A stretch of DNA of 64,000 nucleotides from Acidobacteriota bacterium (GTDB lineage Bacteria > Acidobacteriota > Terriglobia > Acidiferrales > UBA7541). Positions 24,327-32,682 of the stretch are shown piece after piece (the first letter of the stretch is position 1; the number at the start of each line of letters is the position of its first letter). The notes below the pieces were generated by a model that was not told the origin of the DNA, made no database searches, and saw nothing but the letters and a program-made list of their open reading frames with translations. Location: positions 1 to 64,000 of the forward strand of contig JABCZD010000019.1 of the NCBI GenBank assembly GCA_013289855.1, given 5' to 3'. The position numbers and the translations under genes are program-made.

Positions 24327-24779
24327 CTATTCGACGTGTTCTTTTTCGACGTGAACCTTGATGGTGGCGACGATGTCGCGGAAGACCTTAATGGTCACGG
24401 TGTAGTCGCCCAAAGCCTTGATGGGCTCGGAGATATGGATTTGGCGCTTGTCCACCTTGAAGCTCTGTGCGGCCAGGGCTTCGGCGATGTCGCCACCGGT
24501 GACGGAGCCGAACATTTGATCGTTCTCGCCAGTCTTGCGCTTGAAGGTGAGCGAAACGTCGTTGAGCAAGGCTACTTGCTTCTGTGCGCTCTCGAGTTCG
24601 GTGGCGGTTTTCTTGGCCAGCGAGGTGCGAATGCGCTCGAGCGCTTTCATATTTCCGCTGGTGGCTTCGATGGCCATTTTGCGCGGCAGCAAAAAATTCC
24701 GGGCGTAACCGGGCTTCACGGTGACGATGTCTCCGCGATGCCCGAGCTTTTCGATGTCTTCCTGAAGAATGATTTCCAT
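24327..24779 (-). CDS. rplI: 50S ribosomal protein L9
   Basis: L9 has an N-terminal rRNA-binding domain, long helix and C-terminal domain that extends off the ribosome. The 150-residue protein matches: MEIILQEDIEKLGHRGDIVTVKPGYARNFLLPRKMA is the signature start (residues 1-36, with GYARNFLLPRK), the connecting helix spans about 40-75, and FGSVTGGDIAEAL (about 90-102) begins the C-terminal domain. Start is ATG 24779, 17 bp after rpsR. It is the last gene of its operon and is followed by a terminator. Confidence 0.98.
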   Translation of the reverse strand: MEIILQEDIEKLGHRGDIVTVKPGYARNFLLPRKMAIEATSGNMKALERIRTSLAKKTATELESAQKQVALLNDVSLTFKRKTGENDQMFGSVTGGDIAEALAAQSFKVDKRQIHISEPIKALGDYTVTIKVFRDIVATIKVHVEKEHVE

Positions 24780-24796
24780 GTTTGCTCTCTGGCTCC

Positions 24797-25393
24797 TTAT
24801 CCTTCAGCCTTGGCGGTTTCGACGGCCTTCACAGGCTCGACGGCCTTGGGAGCTTCCACCGCTTTAGGTGTTTCGACCGCCTTGGCGGCGGGTTCAACCG
24901 GTTTCGCGGCTTCCGCGGCCTTGTGGGCATCGGCGCCGGCGACGACGGCGCGCGGCTGCTGCGTGCCGCTGGCGCTGCCGGCAAACGGCAGCAAGGCAAT
25001 GTTGCGCGCGCGCTTGATGGCTACACCGAGCCAGCGCTGGTGGCGCGAGCACACGCCGGTCATGCGGCGCGGCAGAATTTTTCCGCGCTCCTGCACGAAC
25101 TGCGACAAGATATCCGCGCGCTTGTAATCGATCAAATCCATTTTTTCCACGCAGAACTTGCAAACCTTCTTCTTGCGGAAATATTGCCGCTTGCCGCGGC
25201 GTGGTCCTCCCGGACCCCCGCCTGGGCCGCCGGGTCCCGCATCTCGGCGCGGACCGCCGTGTCCGCCGCCACCCGGACCACCTTCACGGCGCGGACCGCT
25301 GTGACCACCTCCGCCGGAATGCCCGCCACCGGAATGTCCTCCGGTTTGTGGCGCGGCGCTCGGCGCTGCTGCTTGTTTGATTTCGTCTGCCAT
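24797..25393 (-). CDS. rpsR: 30S ribosomal protein S18 with long N- and C-terminal extensions
   Basis: S18 binds S6 and 16S rRNA on the platform of the small subunit. The core (about 68-138) is canonical: KKKVCKFC (C78, C81), DYKRADILSQFVQERGKILPRRMTG, then CSRH (C115, H118), and VAIKRARNIALLPF. Cys78, Cys81, Cys115 and His118 make the zinc-binding C+ form. Unusually it has 198 residues against about 75-90. The first 67 are Gly/His/Pro/Arg repeats (RR-GGPGGGGHGG type) and the last 58 are Ala-Lys-Pro-Val-Glu repeats. Both are expected to be disordered. Start is ATG 25393. Neighbour rpsF lies 169 bp upstream with a palindromic repeat between and no ssb gene. Confidence 0.93.
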   Translation of the reverse strand: MADEIKQAAAPSAAPQTGGHSGGGHSGGGGHSGPRREGGPGGGGHGGPRRDAGPGGPGGGPGGPRRGKRQYFRKKKVCKFCVEKMDLIDYKRADILSQFVQERGKILPRRMTGVCSRHQRWLGVAIKRARNIALLPFAGSASGTQQPRAVVAGADAHKAAEAAKPVEPAAKAVETPKAVEAPKAVEPVKAVETAKAEG

Positions 25394-25482
25394 GCACTTC
25401 CACCCTTTCGACTACTTCGAGACCGCGGCGTGGAGCAGCTGAACTTCAGCGGCTAAAGCCGGTTTTGCTTTCCTGCGGTGAT

Positions 25483-25502
25483 GTCGTAGCTGAAGCTACG
25501 AC
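25483..25502. repeat. Perfect palindromic hairpin in the rpsF-rpsR gap
   Basis: GTCGTAGCT-GA-AGCTACGAC is a perfect 9-bp stem. The arm AGCTACGACCCACA (25494-25507) is repeated as AGCTACGACTCACA at 25515-25528, 13 of 14 matching, so the region holds one hairpin plus a solo arm. Confidence 0.7.
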
Positions 25503-25562
25503 CCACAAAACTAAAGCTACGACTCACAGAGATTATTCGACACACTTGGTGCAAGTTCCCGC

Positions 25563-26018
25563 TCAGCCTGCGTTCTCCACGTGACGTTCCGGAGCGCGCT
25601 CCTGATGGCGCGGCGCGTGATCCTGGCCACCGCCCGCCGGAGGCGCCGAAGGCGTGCGGCGCGGACGGCGCGCGGCGCGCTTGTCGCGGCGATCGCCCAG
25701 CTTCTTCTGCAATTTCAAATCTTCGTCGAGACGAATGGACAAATATTTAATAACCACGTCCTGCACGCGCAGCCGGCGCTCCAGCTCGGCCATGAGTTCG
25801 CCGTGCGAGGTGCGAATCTGGTGATATACATAAATTCCTTCGCGGTGCTTGGCCACTTTGTAGGCCAGCCGGCGCGTGCCCCAGTGCTCGGTTTTTTCGA
25901 TCTTCCCACCCTTTTCCGAGCAGGTGTGTTCAATGCCGGTGATGACTTTCTTGATGTCTTCTTCCGGCGTCGCCGGGCGGGCGATGAAAATCAAATCGTA
26001 CAATCGTTCCTGTTCCAT
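25563..26018 (-). CDS. rpsF: 30S ribosomal protein S6 with a basic C-terminal tail
   Basis: S6 pairs with S18. The 151-residue protein has the family fold in residues 1-100: YDLIFIARPATPEEDIKKVI, GGKIEKTEHWGTRRLAYKVAKHREGIYVYHQI, and VQDVVIKYLSIRLDED. The remaining 50 residues are Arg/Pro/His-rich (DKRAARRPRRTPSAPP...) and not part of the fold; other bacteria carry shorter tails. The start is ATG 26018 with GAGG about 10 nt upstream. In many genomes ssb follows directly; it is absent here. Confidence 0.95.
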   Translation of the reverse strand: MEQERLYDLIFIARPATPEEDIKKVITGIEHTCSEKGGKIEKTEHWGTRRLAYKVAKHREGIYVYHQIRTSHGELMAELERRLRVQDVVIKYLSIRLDEDLKLQKKLGDRRDKRAARRPRRTPSAPPAGGGQDHAPRHQERAPERHVENAG

Positions 26019-26090
26019 GTGACCTCTTCTCTGTCTATGACATCTGCAACCGGGCGCGAACCCGGAAAATCTTTTTTAACTTGTCGACGA

Positions 26091-26693
26091 TCACTTCTCG
26101 TCGTTTGTTTCTGGCGCTTCATCCGCGTGCTTGCGGCGGTTGTACTTATTCATGGCGGCGGCGAAGCCCTGGAGCAAAATTACCTCCACCGCGTCCGCGG
26201 CTTCCGCAACCATTTCCGACGCTACTTCCAGCTCGGCCTTTTTCATGGGCCGCAAAACATAGGCCGCCAAGTCGTGCACCGGATGATCCGGCCCGCAACC
26301 GAGACGCAACCTCGGAAATTCCTGCGTGCCCAAGCTGCTGGTCACCGACTTGGCCCCGTTGTGCGTTCCCGGGCTGCCGCGTTCGCCGATGCGAATCATG
26401 CTCCAGGGCAGATCGCGTTCGTCAAACAACACCAGCAAATCCGCGGGCTGCAGTTTGTACTTTCCCAGCAGCTCCTTCACGGAAATACCGCTGAGATTCA
26501 TGTACGTTTGCGGCTTGGCGAGAAGTATTTCTTCTCCGCCGAGTTTGCCGCGCCCTACCAGCGCCTTGCCTTCCGGCCGCGAAACGCGAATCCCGCCGCG
26601 ATTCGCCAATTCGTCCACGGCCATAAAACCCAGATTGTGCGGCGTCCACTGATACTCTGGATCCGGATTTCCAAGTCCGACGATAAGCCGCAT
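26091..26693 (-). CDS. pth: Peptidyl-tRNA hydrolase
   Basis: Pth recycles peptidyl-tRNA released from stalled ribosomes. The 200-residue protein begins MRLIVGLGNPDPEY (1-14), has catalytic His19 in TPHNLGF, and shows KPQTYMNLSG (about 60-69), DLPWSMIRIGERGSPGTHNGAKSV (about 93-116) and RLRLGCGPD, all family signatures. The usual length is about 190. The start is ATG 26693. It follows rplY by 39 bp, a common pairing, and precedes rpsF. Confidence 0.96.
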   Translation of the reverse strand: MRLIVGLGNPDPEYQWTPHNLGFMAVDELANRGGIRVSRPEGKALVGRGKLGGEEILLAKPQTYMNLSGISVKELLGKYKLQPADLLVLFDERDLPWSMIRIGERGSPGTHNGAKSVTSSLGTQEFPRLRLGCGPDHPVHDLAAYVLRPMKKAELEVASEMVAEAADAVEVILLQGFAAAMNKYNRRKHADEAPETNDEK

Positions 26694-26732
26694 AATCTTT
26701 TCCGCGAACGAAGGCGGTTCGCCATCGCAGAA

Positions 26733-27461
26733 TTATTTCTTTTTCTTGTCGTCCTTGTCGGCGCCCTTTTCTGCTTTGCCGCCGGCTTCGGCGCCTTCTT
26801 CGCCTTCCTCGTCCTTCTTGCCCTTCTTGATGACTTCGGGCTCGGCCGGGGTCGTTGCGGCTGCGGCCACATCGGCGGGCTTCTCTTCTTCGACACGCAG
26901 GGCCACAACGTGGGCCAGTACGCGCTCGGGTTCGGTGATCAACTTCATCTTGGTGGTGTCGATGGGCAATTCGCTGGCGCGCACGGCACCGTTGAGCGCC
27001 AGGTTGCTGACGTCCACGCGGAACTCGGTGGGAATTTCTCCCGGCAAGCACTCGATCTCGACTTCGCGAGCGACGATTTCAAACACGCCGCCTTCGACCT
27101 TGACGCCCTTGGGCTCGCCAAAGGTGTGCACGGGAACTTTTACGCGCATGCGCACGTCCATGGCGATGCGCAGCAGATCCACATGCAAAAGCTTTCCGCT
27201 GACGGGATCGACTTGCCAATCCTTGAGAATCGCGGGTTCGTGCTTGCCGCCGAGATCTACTTGGAAGAGCGTGTTGTGGCCGCTTTCCGAGCGCAAAATC
27301 GCGCCGACCTGCTTGGCGTTTACCGCGAGCGAGATGGCCTCGCCTTTGCCGCCATACAGCGTGGCCGGAAGTTTTCCGGTCAACCGCAAACGCCGAGCTT
27401 CATTCTTGCCGCGCAATTCCCGCGCCGCACCTTCCACAACGATTTTTTCTGCCTGAGCCAT
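26733..27461 (-). CDS. rplY: 50S ribosomal protein L25/TL5/CTC
   Basis: L25 binds 5S rRNA; the long CTC/TL5 form has a second beta domain and this 242-residue protein is that form. Residues about 1-95 form the 5S-binding part (ARELRGKNEARRLRLTGKLPATLYG), about 100-185 the TL5 C-domain (GEIPTEFRVDVSNLALNGAVRASELPIDT). The final 45 residues are Lys/Glu/Ala-rich and end in KKKK, with an acidic block before; this tail is longer than usual. The start is ATG 27461. It is followed by pth; prs lies 71 bp upstream. All run in the same direction. Confidence 0.95.
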   Translation of the reverse strand: MAQAEKIVVEGAARELRGKNEARRLRLTGKLPATLYGGKGEAISLAVNAKQVGAILRSESGHNTLFQVDLGGKHEPAILKDWQVDPVSGKLLHVDLLRIAMDVRMRVKVPVHTFGEPKGVKVEGGVFEIVAREVEIECLPGEIPTEFRVDVSNLALNGAVRASELPIDTTKMKLITEPERVLAHVVALRVEEEKPADVAAAATTPAEPEVIKKGKKDEEGEEGAEAGGKAEKGADKDDKKKK

Positions 27462-27532
27462 GTCCAGTTTCCTTCCCGTCCTAAATCTAAAAAATCAAAA
27501 TCCGTAAAACCTTGCTGAAACTCGCGCAATTT

Positions 27533-28501
27533 CTAAATAAACAGTTCGCTGATCGACGTTTCCTCGTGAATCGAGCGAATACCCCGCGCCAGCAATTCCG
27601 CCACGCTGAGCACGGTAATCTTGCCCATCAAGCGGCCCGCCTCGCTGAGCGGCACGGAATCCGTGGCCACCACTTCCTTGATCTGCGAATTCGCAATACG
27701 CTCCACGGCCGGGCCGGACAGCACAGCATGCGTGCAAGCGGCAAAGACCTGCGTGGCGCCTTCGTTGAGCAGCGCTTCGGCGGTTTTCACCAGCGTACCG
27801 GCAGTATCGATAATGTCGTCAACGATCAGCGCGCTGCGTCCGCGAATGTCTCCGATCAAGTTCATTACTTCGCTGACGTCGATATCCACGCGGCGTTTGT
27901 CCACGATGGCCAAAGGCACGCCGAGCTTCTTGGCAAAAAACCGGGCGCGCTCCACGCCACCGGCGTCGGGCGAAACCACGGTCAAGTTCGGCAAATCCTT
28001 GTGGCGGAAATATTCCACCAGCACCGGAGAAGCGAATAGGTGATCCACCGGGACGTCGAAATATCCCTGAATCTGCGGCGCGTGCAGATCGAGCGTCAAC
28101 GCGCGGCTGGCTCCCGCGGTTTCCAGCAAATCCGCCACCAGCTTGGCGGATATCGGAACGCGGGGCTTATCTTTGCGATCCTGGCGCGCATAGCAGTAAT
28201 ACGGCAGCACCGCAGTGATACGCCAGGCCGACGCGCGCTTGAACGCGTCGATCATCAGCAACAACTCCAGCAGGTGGTTATCCACCGGATAATGGCAGGG
28301 CTGCACGACGAAAACGTCCGCGCCCCGCACATTCTCCAAAATCTGGAAATGGATTTCGCCGTCGCTGAAACGTCCCAGCTTGGCTTTGCCCACTTCCACA
28401 TCCAAATGCTTGCAAATGCTCGCCGCCAACGTGGGGTTGGCCGTGCCCGTGAAAATTTTGAACCGGTCGTCGTTCAAGAGGCGATCGCTCCAGGCAGTCA
28501 T
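27533..28501 (-). CDS. prs: Ribose-phosphate pyrophosphokinase
   Basis: Prs makes PRPP from ribose 5-phosphate and ATP for nucleotide, His and Trp synthesis and supplies Apt here. The 322-residue protein has FSDGEIHFQILENVRG (about 45-60), the ATP flexible loop PYYCYARQDRKDKPRVPISAKLVADLL (about 100-125), DLHAPQIQGYFDVPVDHL (about 137-154) and the PRPP loop VDDIIDTAGT (about 230-239). Start is ATG 28501. ispE lies 125 bp upstream and rplY 71 bp downstream, the arrangement of many bacteria. Confidence 0.97.
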   Translation of the reverse strand: MTAWSDRLLNDDRFKIFTGTANPTLAASICKHLDVEVGKAKLGRFSDGEIHFQILENVRGADVFVVQPCHYPVDNHLLELLLMIDAFKRASAWRITAVLPYYCYARQDRKDKPRVPISAKLVADLLETAGASRALTLDLHAPQIQGYFDVPVDHLFASPVLVEYFRHKDLPNLTVVSPDAGGVERARFFAKKLGVPLAIVDKRRVDIDVSEVMNLIGDIRGRSALIVDDIIDTAGTLVKTAEALLNEGATQVFAACTHAVLSGPAVERIANSQIKEVVATDSVPLSEAGRLMGKITVLSVAELLARGIRSIHEETSISELFI

Positions 28502-28626
28502 CTGTTAATGACCGCAAAATTCAAATCGGGCCCACTGCTATTTCACACGTTGGGCGGAATTACACGACACGCAAGAAACGCATGGCCTTAAGACAAGGCA
28601 TTGCTTTCAATAGAAGACGCTGCGGC

Positions 28627-29580
28627 TTACCTGACACGCGCGCCAGAAACAGCGCGGAGATACCTGCGGCGCGAAATCGTTTCGCAAACGAAGGTCTGAT
28701 CGTGCGGAAACCTAACAGCGGCTCGGCGCGCCGTCGCTGGGCTCGGGAAAACTCCAAACACCGCCGAACCGCTACCCGCCAGCGAGGCTTCTGCAGCTCC
28801 GTTTTGAAGCAAGACCCGCTTGATTTGCTGCAATCGCGGGTGACGCTGGAAAACCGGCCCTTCAAAATCGTTGGCAAAATTACTTAAGGGGCCGATCCCC
28901 GGCGCGCTCCAACAGAGAGCACAGAACCTCCAAATTCTAGAGGCTTCGGCGGCTTTTGTCAACGCTTTGCGAGCGCGAGGCTGGATTGCGGCCGGATATA
29001 GAGGTTGCGCGTCCAGCCATTTGTAGGCATCCGGCGTGGGAACGTGAATTTCGCGAGGCGAGACGACGAGGAGATGTTGTTCTGCCACATCTGGCAGCGG
29101 ATAAATCTCGTCGCCTTTGCTGACGCCTAGGGCGCGGCCACCGTGCAGAAAAAAGGGAACGTCCGCGCCGAGCGAAGCCGCCAATTCCATGAGCCGCGCG
29201 GCAGGTAACTCTTTGCCGCTCAGACGCAAGAACCCCAGCAGCGCCGCGGCCGCGTCGCTGGACCCGCCGCCCAATCCGCGCCCGGCGGGAATTTTCTTGC
29301 GCAGTGCGATCGCGACGCCGACCTTCAGGCGCAACTCTCGGCGCAGCAGGTCCACCGCGCGATAGACGAGATTTTTCTCAACTGGCTCGGTAGATAGCGC
29401 CTCATTCCCTTCCACAAGCAAGGAGATGCCGTTGCCGCGTCTGCGGCGCAACACTAAATCGTCGTGTAGCGAGATGCTCTGGAAAATGGTGCGCAGCTCG
29501 TGAAAGCCATCCGGGCGCTTGCCCACGACGTCCAGGCGCACGTTGATTTTTGCGAACGCGGGAATGCGTACTTCGTTCAT
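28627..29580 (-). CDS. ispE: 4-diphosphocytidyl-2-C-methyl-D-erythritol kinase
   Basis: IspE phosphorylates CDP-ME in the MEP pathway, and the GHMP kinase fold is clear: AFAKINVRLDVVGKRPDGFHEL (about 8-29), the glycine-rich ATP loop PAGRGLGGGSSDAAAAL (about 97-113), SLGADVPFFLHGG (Asp in the active site), and GSGSAVFGVF in the C-terminal domain. At 317 residues it is slightly long; the C-terminal domain carries an unusual segment (ASRIWRFCALCWSAPG). Start is ATG 29580, 8 bp after the TPR gene, so transcribed from its promoter. Confidence 0.95.
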   Translation of the reverse strand: MNEVRIPAFAKINVRLDVVGKRPDGFHELRTIFQSISLHDDLVLRRRRGNGISLLVEGNEALSTEPVEKNLVYRAVDLLRRELRLKVGVAIALRKKIPAGRGLGGGSSDAAAALLGFLRLSGKELPAARLMELAASLGADVPFFLHGGRALGVSKGDEIYPLPDVAEQHLLVVSPREIHVPTPDAYKWLDAQPLYPAAIQPRARKALTKAAEASRIWRFCALCWSAPGIGPLSNFANDFEGPVFQRHPRLQQIKRVLLQNGAAEASLAGSGSAVFGVFPSPATARRAAVRFPHDQTFVCETISRRRYLRAVSGARVR

Positions 29581-29588
29581 GGACGGCG

Positions 29589-31736
29589 TTACGGCTTGTC
29601 GTTCGGGTTGCTTGGTGTAGCGCCGGTCTGCTGCGCGACGCGGTGCTTGGACTGCGAGAGTTTCTTTTCAATTTCGGCGATCTTGTCGTTTTCGATGTCG
29701 GCGGGAAGCGCGCGTTTCCACTCGATCAGCGACTTCTCCCACTCTGCCGCGGCTTTATCCTGTCGCCCGGTCTTGGCGTAGACGTCACCCAAATGCGAAT
29801 GAATGGTGGCGTCGTGGCTTTCGCGTTCAGCGGCCATGCGCAGGGTGGCCTCCGCGTCCACCAGCTTATTCTGCTTGAAATAAATCCAGCCCAGGCTATC
29901 GAGATACGCGCCATTGAAGGGATCATCTTTGAGGGCGCGGCGCACCAAATCCTCGGCCTCATCGAGGCGCGTGCCCTGATCGCCGAGCATGTAACCGTAA
30001 TAGTTAAGGACTTGGCCGTTGTTGGGGTTTACGGCCAGAACTTTCTTAAACTGTTCTTCCGCGCGATCAAATTGTTTTTGACGTTCGTAAATGGCGCCGA
30101 GCAAGAACCATACCATTTCATTGTCGCGCTGTGGTCCGGGCAGGGCTTCGGCGGTACGCGCGGTCGCTTCGGCTTCTTTGTAACGGCCGCCGCGCTCGTA
30201 TACTTGCGCGATGTCCAAGTAGGTCTCGCGGTCCGCGCCGCCGGCTCCGGCCAATTGGGACCGCAGAGTTTTCACAGCCTCGTCAGTTTGACCATTTTCG
30301 CCTTGCAGCAGCGCCAGGCTGGAGCGAATCGATGCGTCGCTGGGATACTTTGCCGCAGCTTCCTTGCCCGCAGCAAGAGCTTTGGGCAACTCCTTGGCCA
30401 CGCGGTAGGTATCCATGATCAGCAAGCGCGCGCGCCGGTCTTCTTCTTCGCCGAGATGCCCGAGTTCTTCGTAGGTAAAGACGGCAGCTTGATAGTTCTG
30501 AGTGTCGCGATAGAGCTGGCCGAGTTGCTGATACAAAATCGCCAGGGAACGACGTCGCGTGGGCAGCACGCTGGACTGTCCCTTAATTCCGGTGACGGCA
30601 TCGGACAACACGCGTATGGCGTCGTCAAAGCGTCCCTGCGCCTGATACAACATGGCCTCGTTGTACATCACTTCCAAGCTGCCGGGCGCGAGCTGCCGCG
30701 CTTTCACCAGATTGTCTTCGGCTTTGTCCATCTGGTGCAGCTCGCGATAAATCTGGGCGATGCGCAGGTATACGTCCGAATCGTCGGGCATCAAATCGGC
30801 GAGCTTTTCGTAAACCGTAAGCGCTTCTTTGTATTTCTCTTCCGCCAGCAGTGTTTGTCCCAGTCCACGCTGGTGGCTCATCTCCGAGGGGTCGAGGTCA
30901 ACGGCTTTGCGATAGGCAGCTTCCGCCTTCACTAAATCGTGACTCTGGGTATAGGCGTCGCCCAGCAAATCCAAGAGCGTGGGCGAACTAGCGTGTACAG
31001 TGATGCCCTCGAGTAAGGCCACGGCCTCGGTGTTTTTTCCCTCGTCCAGGAGCAGTTGCGTCAATTGCTCGACGGCAGCTTCGTTGTCCGAATCCGTCTT
31101 CAGAATCCCGCGCAACACTTCGGCGGCCTGATCCGGCTGATTCCGCAAGCGATACAAACGCGCAAGCCAGAGAGCCGATTCCGTGTCGTCCGGGTCAACG
31201 CGATAGATTTCGCGGTATTGCTCGATGGCTTTCGCCACGGCATCGGAGTTTCCGTTACCCGCGCTGAAGTCGCCCAAACTGCGCAGATAAATGCGCCCCA
31301 GCAAACGGCGGGGCGCGAGATTGTCCGGATCGCGCTTGAGAATTTCCGTGGCTTCATTCACGGCATCGCGAATGCGCTGCGCCTTCCAGTACATCTCGGC
31401 AAGGCGCTCACCAATAACCGGGGAATTGGGATCGAGAGCGTAGGCCTTCTTGTAGGATTCGATGGCCTGCGTGGCCAGGTCCGCGCGGCTGGTGGCTTCA
31501 TACTGCTGCTCGTAGATGTGGCCCATGGTGAAATAGTAGTAGGCGTCGGCGCGGCCGGCATTGTCCGCGGGGGTGTGGTCAGAGGCCGCGGCGCCTTTGG
31601 CGGCGTCTTGGGGGGCAGCTTTGGCAACGGGTGCCGCCGGCAGAGCCGTTACCGGTGCCTGTGGCGTCTGGGCCGCCAAACGGCAACCGCCGAGAGCCGC
31701 CAGGAAAGTCATTACTGCGATAGGTCGTAAAGTCAT
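29589..31736 (-). CDS. TPR-repeat lipoprotein
   Basis: A 715-residue protein with a lipoprotein signal peptide: MTLRPIAVMTFLAALGGC with the lipobox LGGC (Cys18). After a Pro/Ala linker there are at least 13 tetratricopeptide repeats through to the end, for example EQYREIYRVDPDDTESALWLARLY, AYRKAVDLDPSEMSHQRGLGQ, and AEEQFKKVLAVNPNNGQVLNYYGY. TPR arrays act as protein-interaction scaffolds; the membrane anchor places it in the envelope. It is the first gene of the operon with ispE and prs, with a well-formed promoter at 31755-31783, but a functional link to isoprenoid or PRPP synthesis is not evident. Confidence 0.93.
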   Translation of the reverse strand: MTLRPIAVMTFLAALGGCRLAAQTPQAPVTALPAAPVAKAAPQDAAKGAAASDHTPADNAGRADAYYYFTMGHIYEQQYEATSRADLATQAIESYKKAYALDPNSPVIGERLAEMYWKAQRIRDAVNEATEILKRDPDNLAPRRLLGRIYLRSLGDFSAGNGNSDAVAKAIEQYREIYRVDPDDTESALWLARLYRLRNQPDQAAEVLRGILKTDSDNEAAVEQLTQLLLDEGKNTEAVALLEGITVHASSPTLLDLLGDAYTQSHDLVKAEAAYRKAVDLDPSEMSHQRGLGQTLLAEEKYKEALTVYEKLADLMPDDSDVYLRIAQIYRELHQMDKAEDNLVKARQLAPGSLEVMYNEAMLYQAQGRFDDAIRVLSDAVTGIKGQSSVLPTRRRSLAILYQQLGQLYRDTQNYQAAVFTYEELGHLGEEEDRRARLLIMDTYRVAKELPKALAAGKEAAAKYPSDASIRSSLALLQGENGQTDEAVKTLRSQLAGAGGADRETYLDIAQVYERGGRYKEAEATARTAEALPGPQRDNEMVWFLLGAIYERQKQFDRAEEQFKKVLAVNPNNGQVLNYYGYMLGDQGTRLDEAEDLVRRALKDDPFNGAYLDSLGWIYFKQNKLVDAEATLRMAAERESHDATIHSHLGDVYAKTGRQDKAAAEWEKSLIEWKRALPADIENDKIAEIEKKLSQSKHRVAQQTGATPSNPNDKP

Positions 31737-31754
31737 GTTCGCCCCGAAACTAAA

Positions 31755-31783
31755 AGTATCCCATGCGGGTCACACGCGGTCAA
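31755..31783 (-). promoter_or_regulatory. Sigma-70-like promoter of the TPR-ispE-prs run
   Basis: On the minus strand, TTGACC (31783-31778) and GATACT (31760-31755) are separated by 17 bp. The leader to the ATG at 31736 is about 12 nt. Confidence 0.65.
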
Positions 31784-31930
31784 AAGCCAATCGCGCCTCG
31801 CTTCGTCAAACCGTCAGCAACCTGCCGACGCCGTTAGAAGGGGCATTGACGGGCGTTGAAGGAACGTTCATCTGGCATTCACTCGACGCCGGCCGAGAAT
31901 AAATGTGCATCGCCTGAACTGAAACGAATT

Positions 31931-31959
31931 TCGACGGCCATAACGAATCCCGCTACAAT
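31931..31959 (+). promoter_or_regulatory. Promoter of the glutathione peroxidase gene
   Basis: TCGACG (31931-31936) and TACAAT (31954-31959) are separated by 17 bp. Transcription would begin near 31966, giving a leader of about 60 nt before the ATG at 32028. Confidence 0.5.
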
Positions 31960-32027
31960 GAAGACTCAGCGCCAGAGCTGGGACTAGCCCGAAGTTGCAA
32001 GCTGTTTGGATGCATTCCGGAGGAATG

Positions 32028-32585
32028 ATGACCAAGCTTCTCTGCTTTTTGCTGTTCGTGACCGCAGCTACCGCAATGGCCGCCGATAAATCTATCTACG
32101 ATTTCACGCTCAACACCATCGACGGGCAGCCCGCGCCGCTTTCCGCGTATAAGGGCAAAGTCGTGCTGCTGGTCAACGTCGCCAGCCGGTGCGGATTCAC
32201 GCCGCAATACAAGGCGCTCGAAGCGGTCTACGAAAAGTACAAAGATCGCGGGTTGGTGATTGTGGGCATTCCCGCCAACAATTTCGGTTCGCAAGAGCCC
32301 GGGACCAACCAGGAGATCAAGACCTTTTGCTCGAGCAAGTACAACGTGACTTTTCCGATGATGTCGAAAATCAGCGTTAAAGGCAGCGACGAAGCGCCGC
32401 TGTACCAATTCCTGACCGATAAAGCCGCGCATCCGCAAACCGGCGGCGACATTCAATGGAACTTCACGAAATTCCTGATTGGTGCGGACGGGCATATTCT
32501 GGCGCGCTTTGAGCCGGACGTTACACCGGACTCGCCGCAAGTGATTTCCGCGATCGAGGCGGCATTGGGCAAGATCGGACATTAA
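32028..32585 (+). CDS. Exported glutathione peroxidase (Cys type)
   Basis: A 185-residue thiol peroxidase that reduces hydrogen and lipid peroxides. A signal peptide covers about 1-19 (LLCFLLFVTAATAMAA), so it acts in the periplasm. Catalytic C55 in NVASRCGFTPQY replaces selenocysteine; NNFGSQEPG supplies the Gln, and IQWNFTKFLI the Trp and Asn of the tetrad. A second Cys (TFCSSKYNV, about 103) could be the resolving residue of thioredoxin-dependent GPx. The ATG at 32028 is preceded by GGAGG (32019-32023); another ATG three bases before is possible. It stands alone with its own promoter. Confidence 0.93.
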   Translation: MTKLLCFLLFVTAATAMAADKSIYDFTLNTIDGQPAPLSAYKGKVVLLVNVASRCGFTPQYKALEAVYEKYKDRGLVIVGIPANNFGSQEPGTNQEIKTFCSSKYNVTFPMMSKISVKGSDEAPLYQFLTDKAAHPQTGGDIQWNFTKFLIGADGHILARFEPDVTPDSPQVISAIEAALGKIGH

Positions 32586-32682
32586 ATATTTCTAGTTGAG
32601 AGTCGTGTGCGGCGTTGCGCCGCGCGCGGCACTCATTAGGCGCTCACGCACCGGGCGTCGCGTCACGTCAGCCACGAATTCG

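Noticed and set aside
24087..25127. A 346-codon plus-strand frame
   Set aside because: It is antisense to rplI and rpsR, with long Gly/Phe/Ala runs that mirror the low-complexity tail of rpsR.
25581..27518. A 645-codon plus-strand open frame over rpsF-pth-rplY
   Set aside because: It is antisense to three clear genes, and its sequence is repetitive His/Arg/Phe without any domain. High GC keeps stop codons rare.
28502..28626. A tRNA gene between prs and ispE, as found in some bacteria
   Set aside because: No cloverleaf could be built from the 125-bp gap; no GTTCGA T-loop is present.
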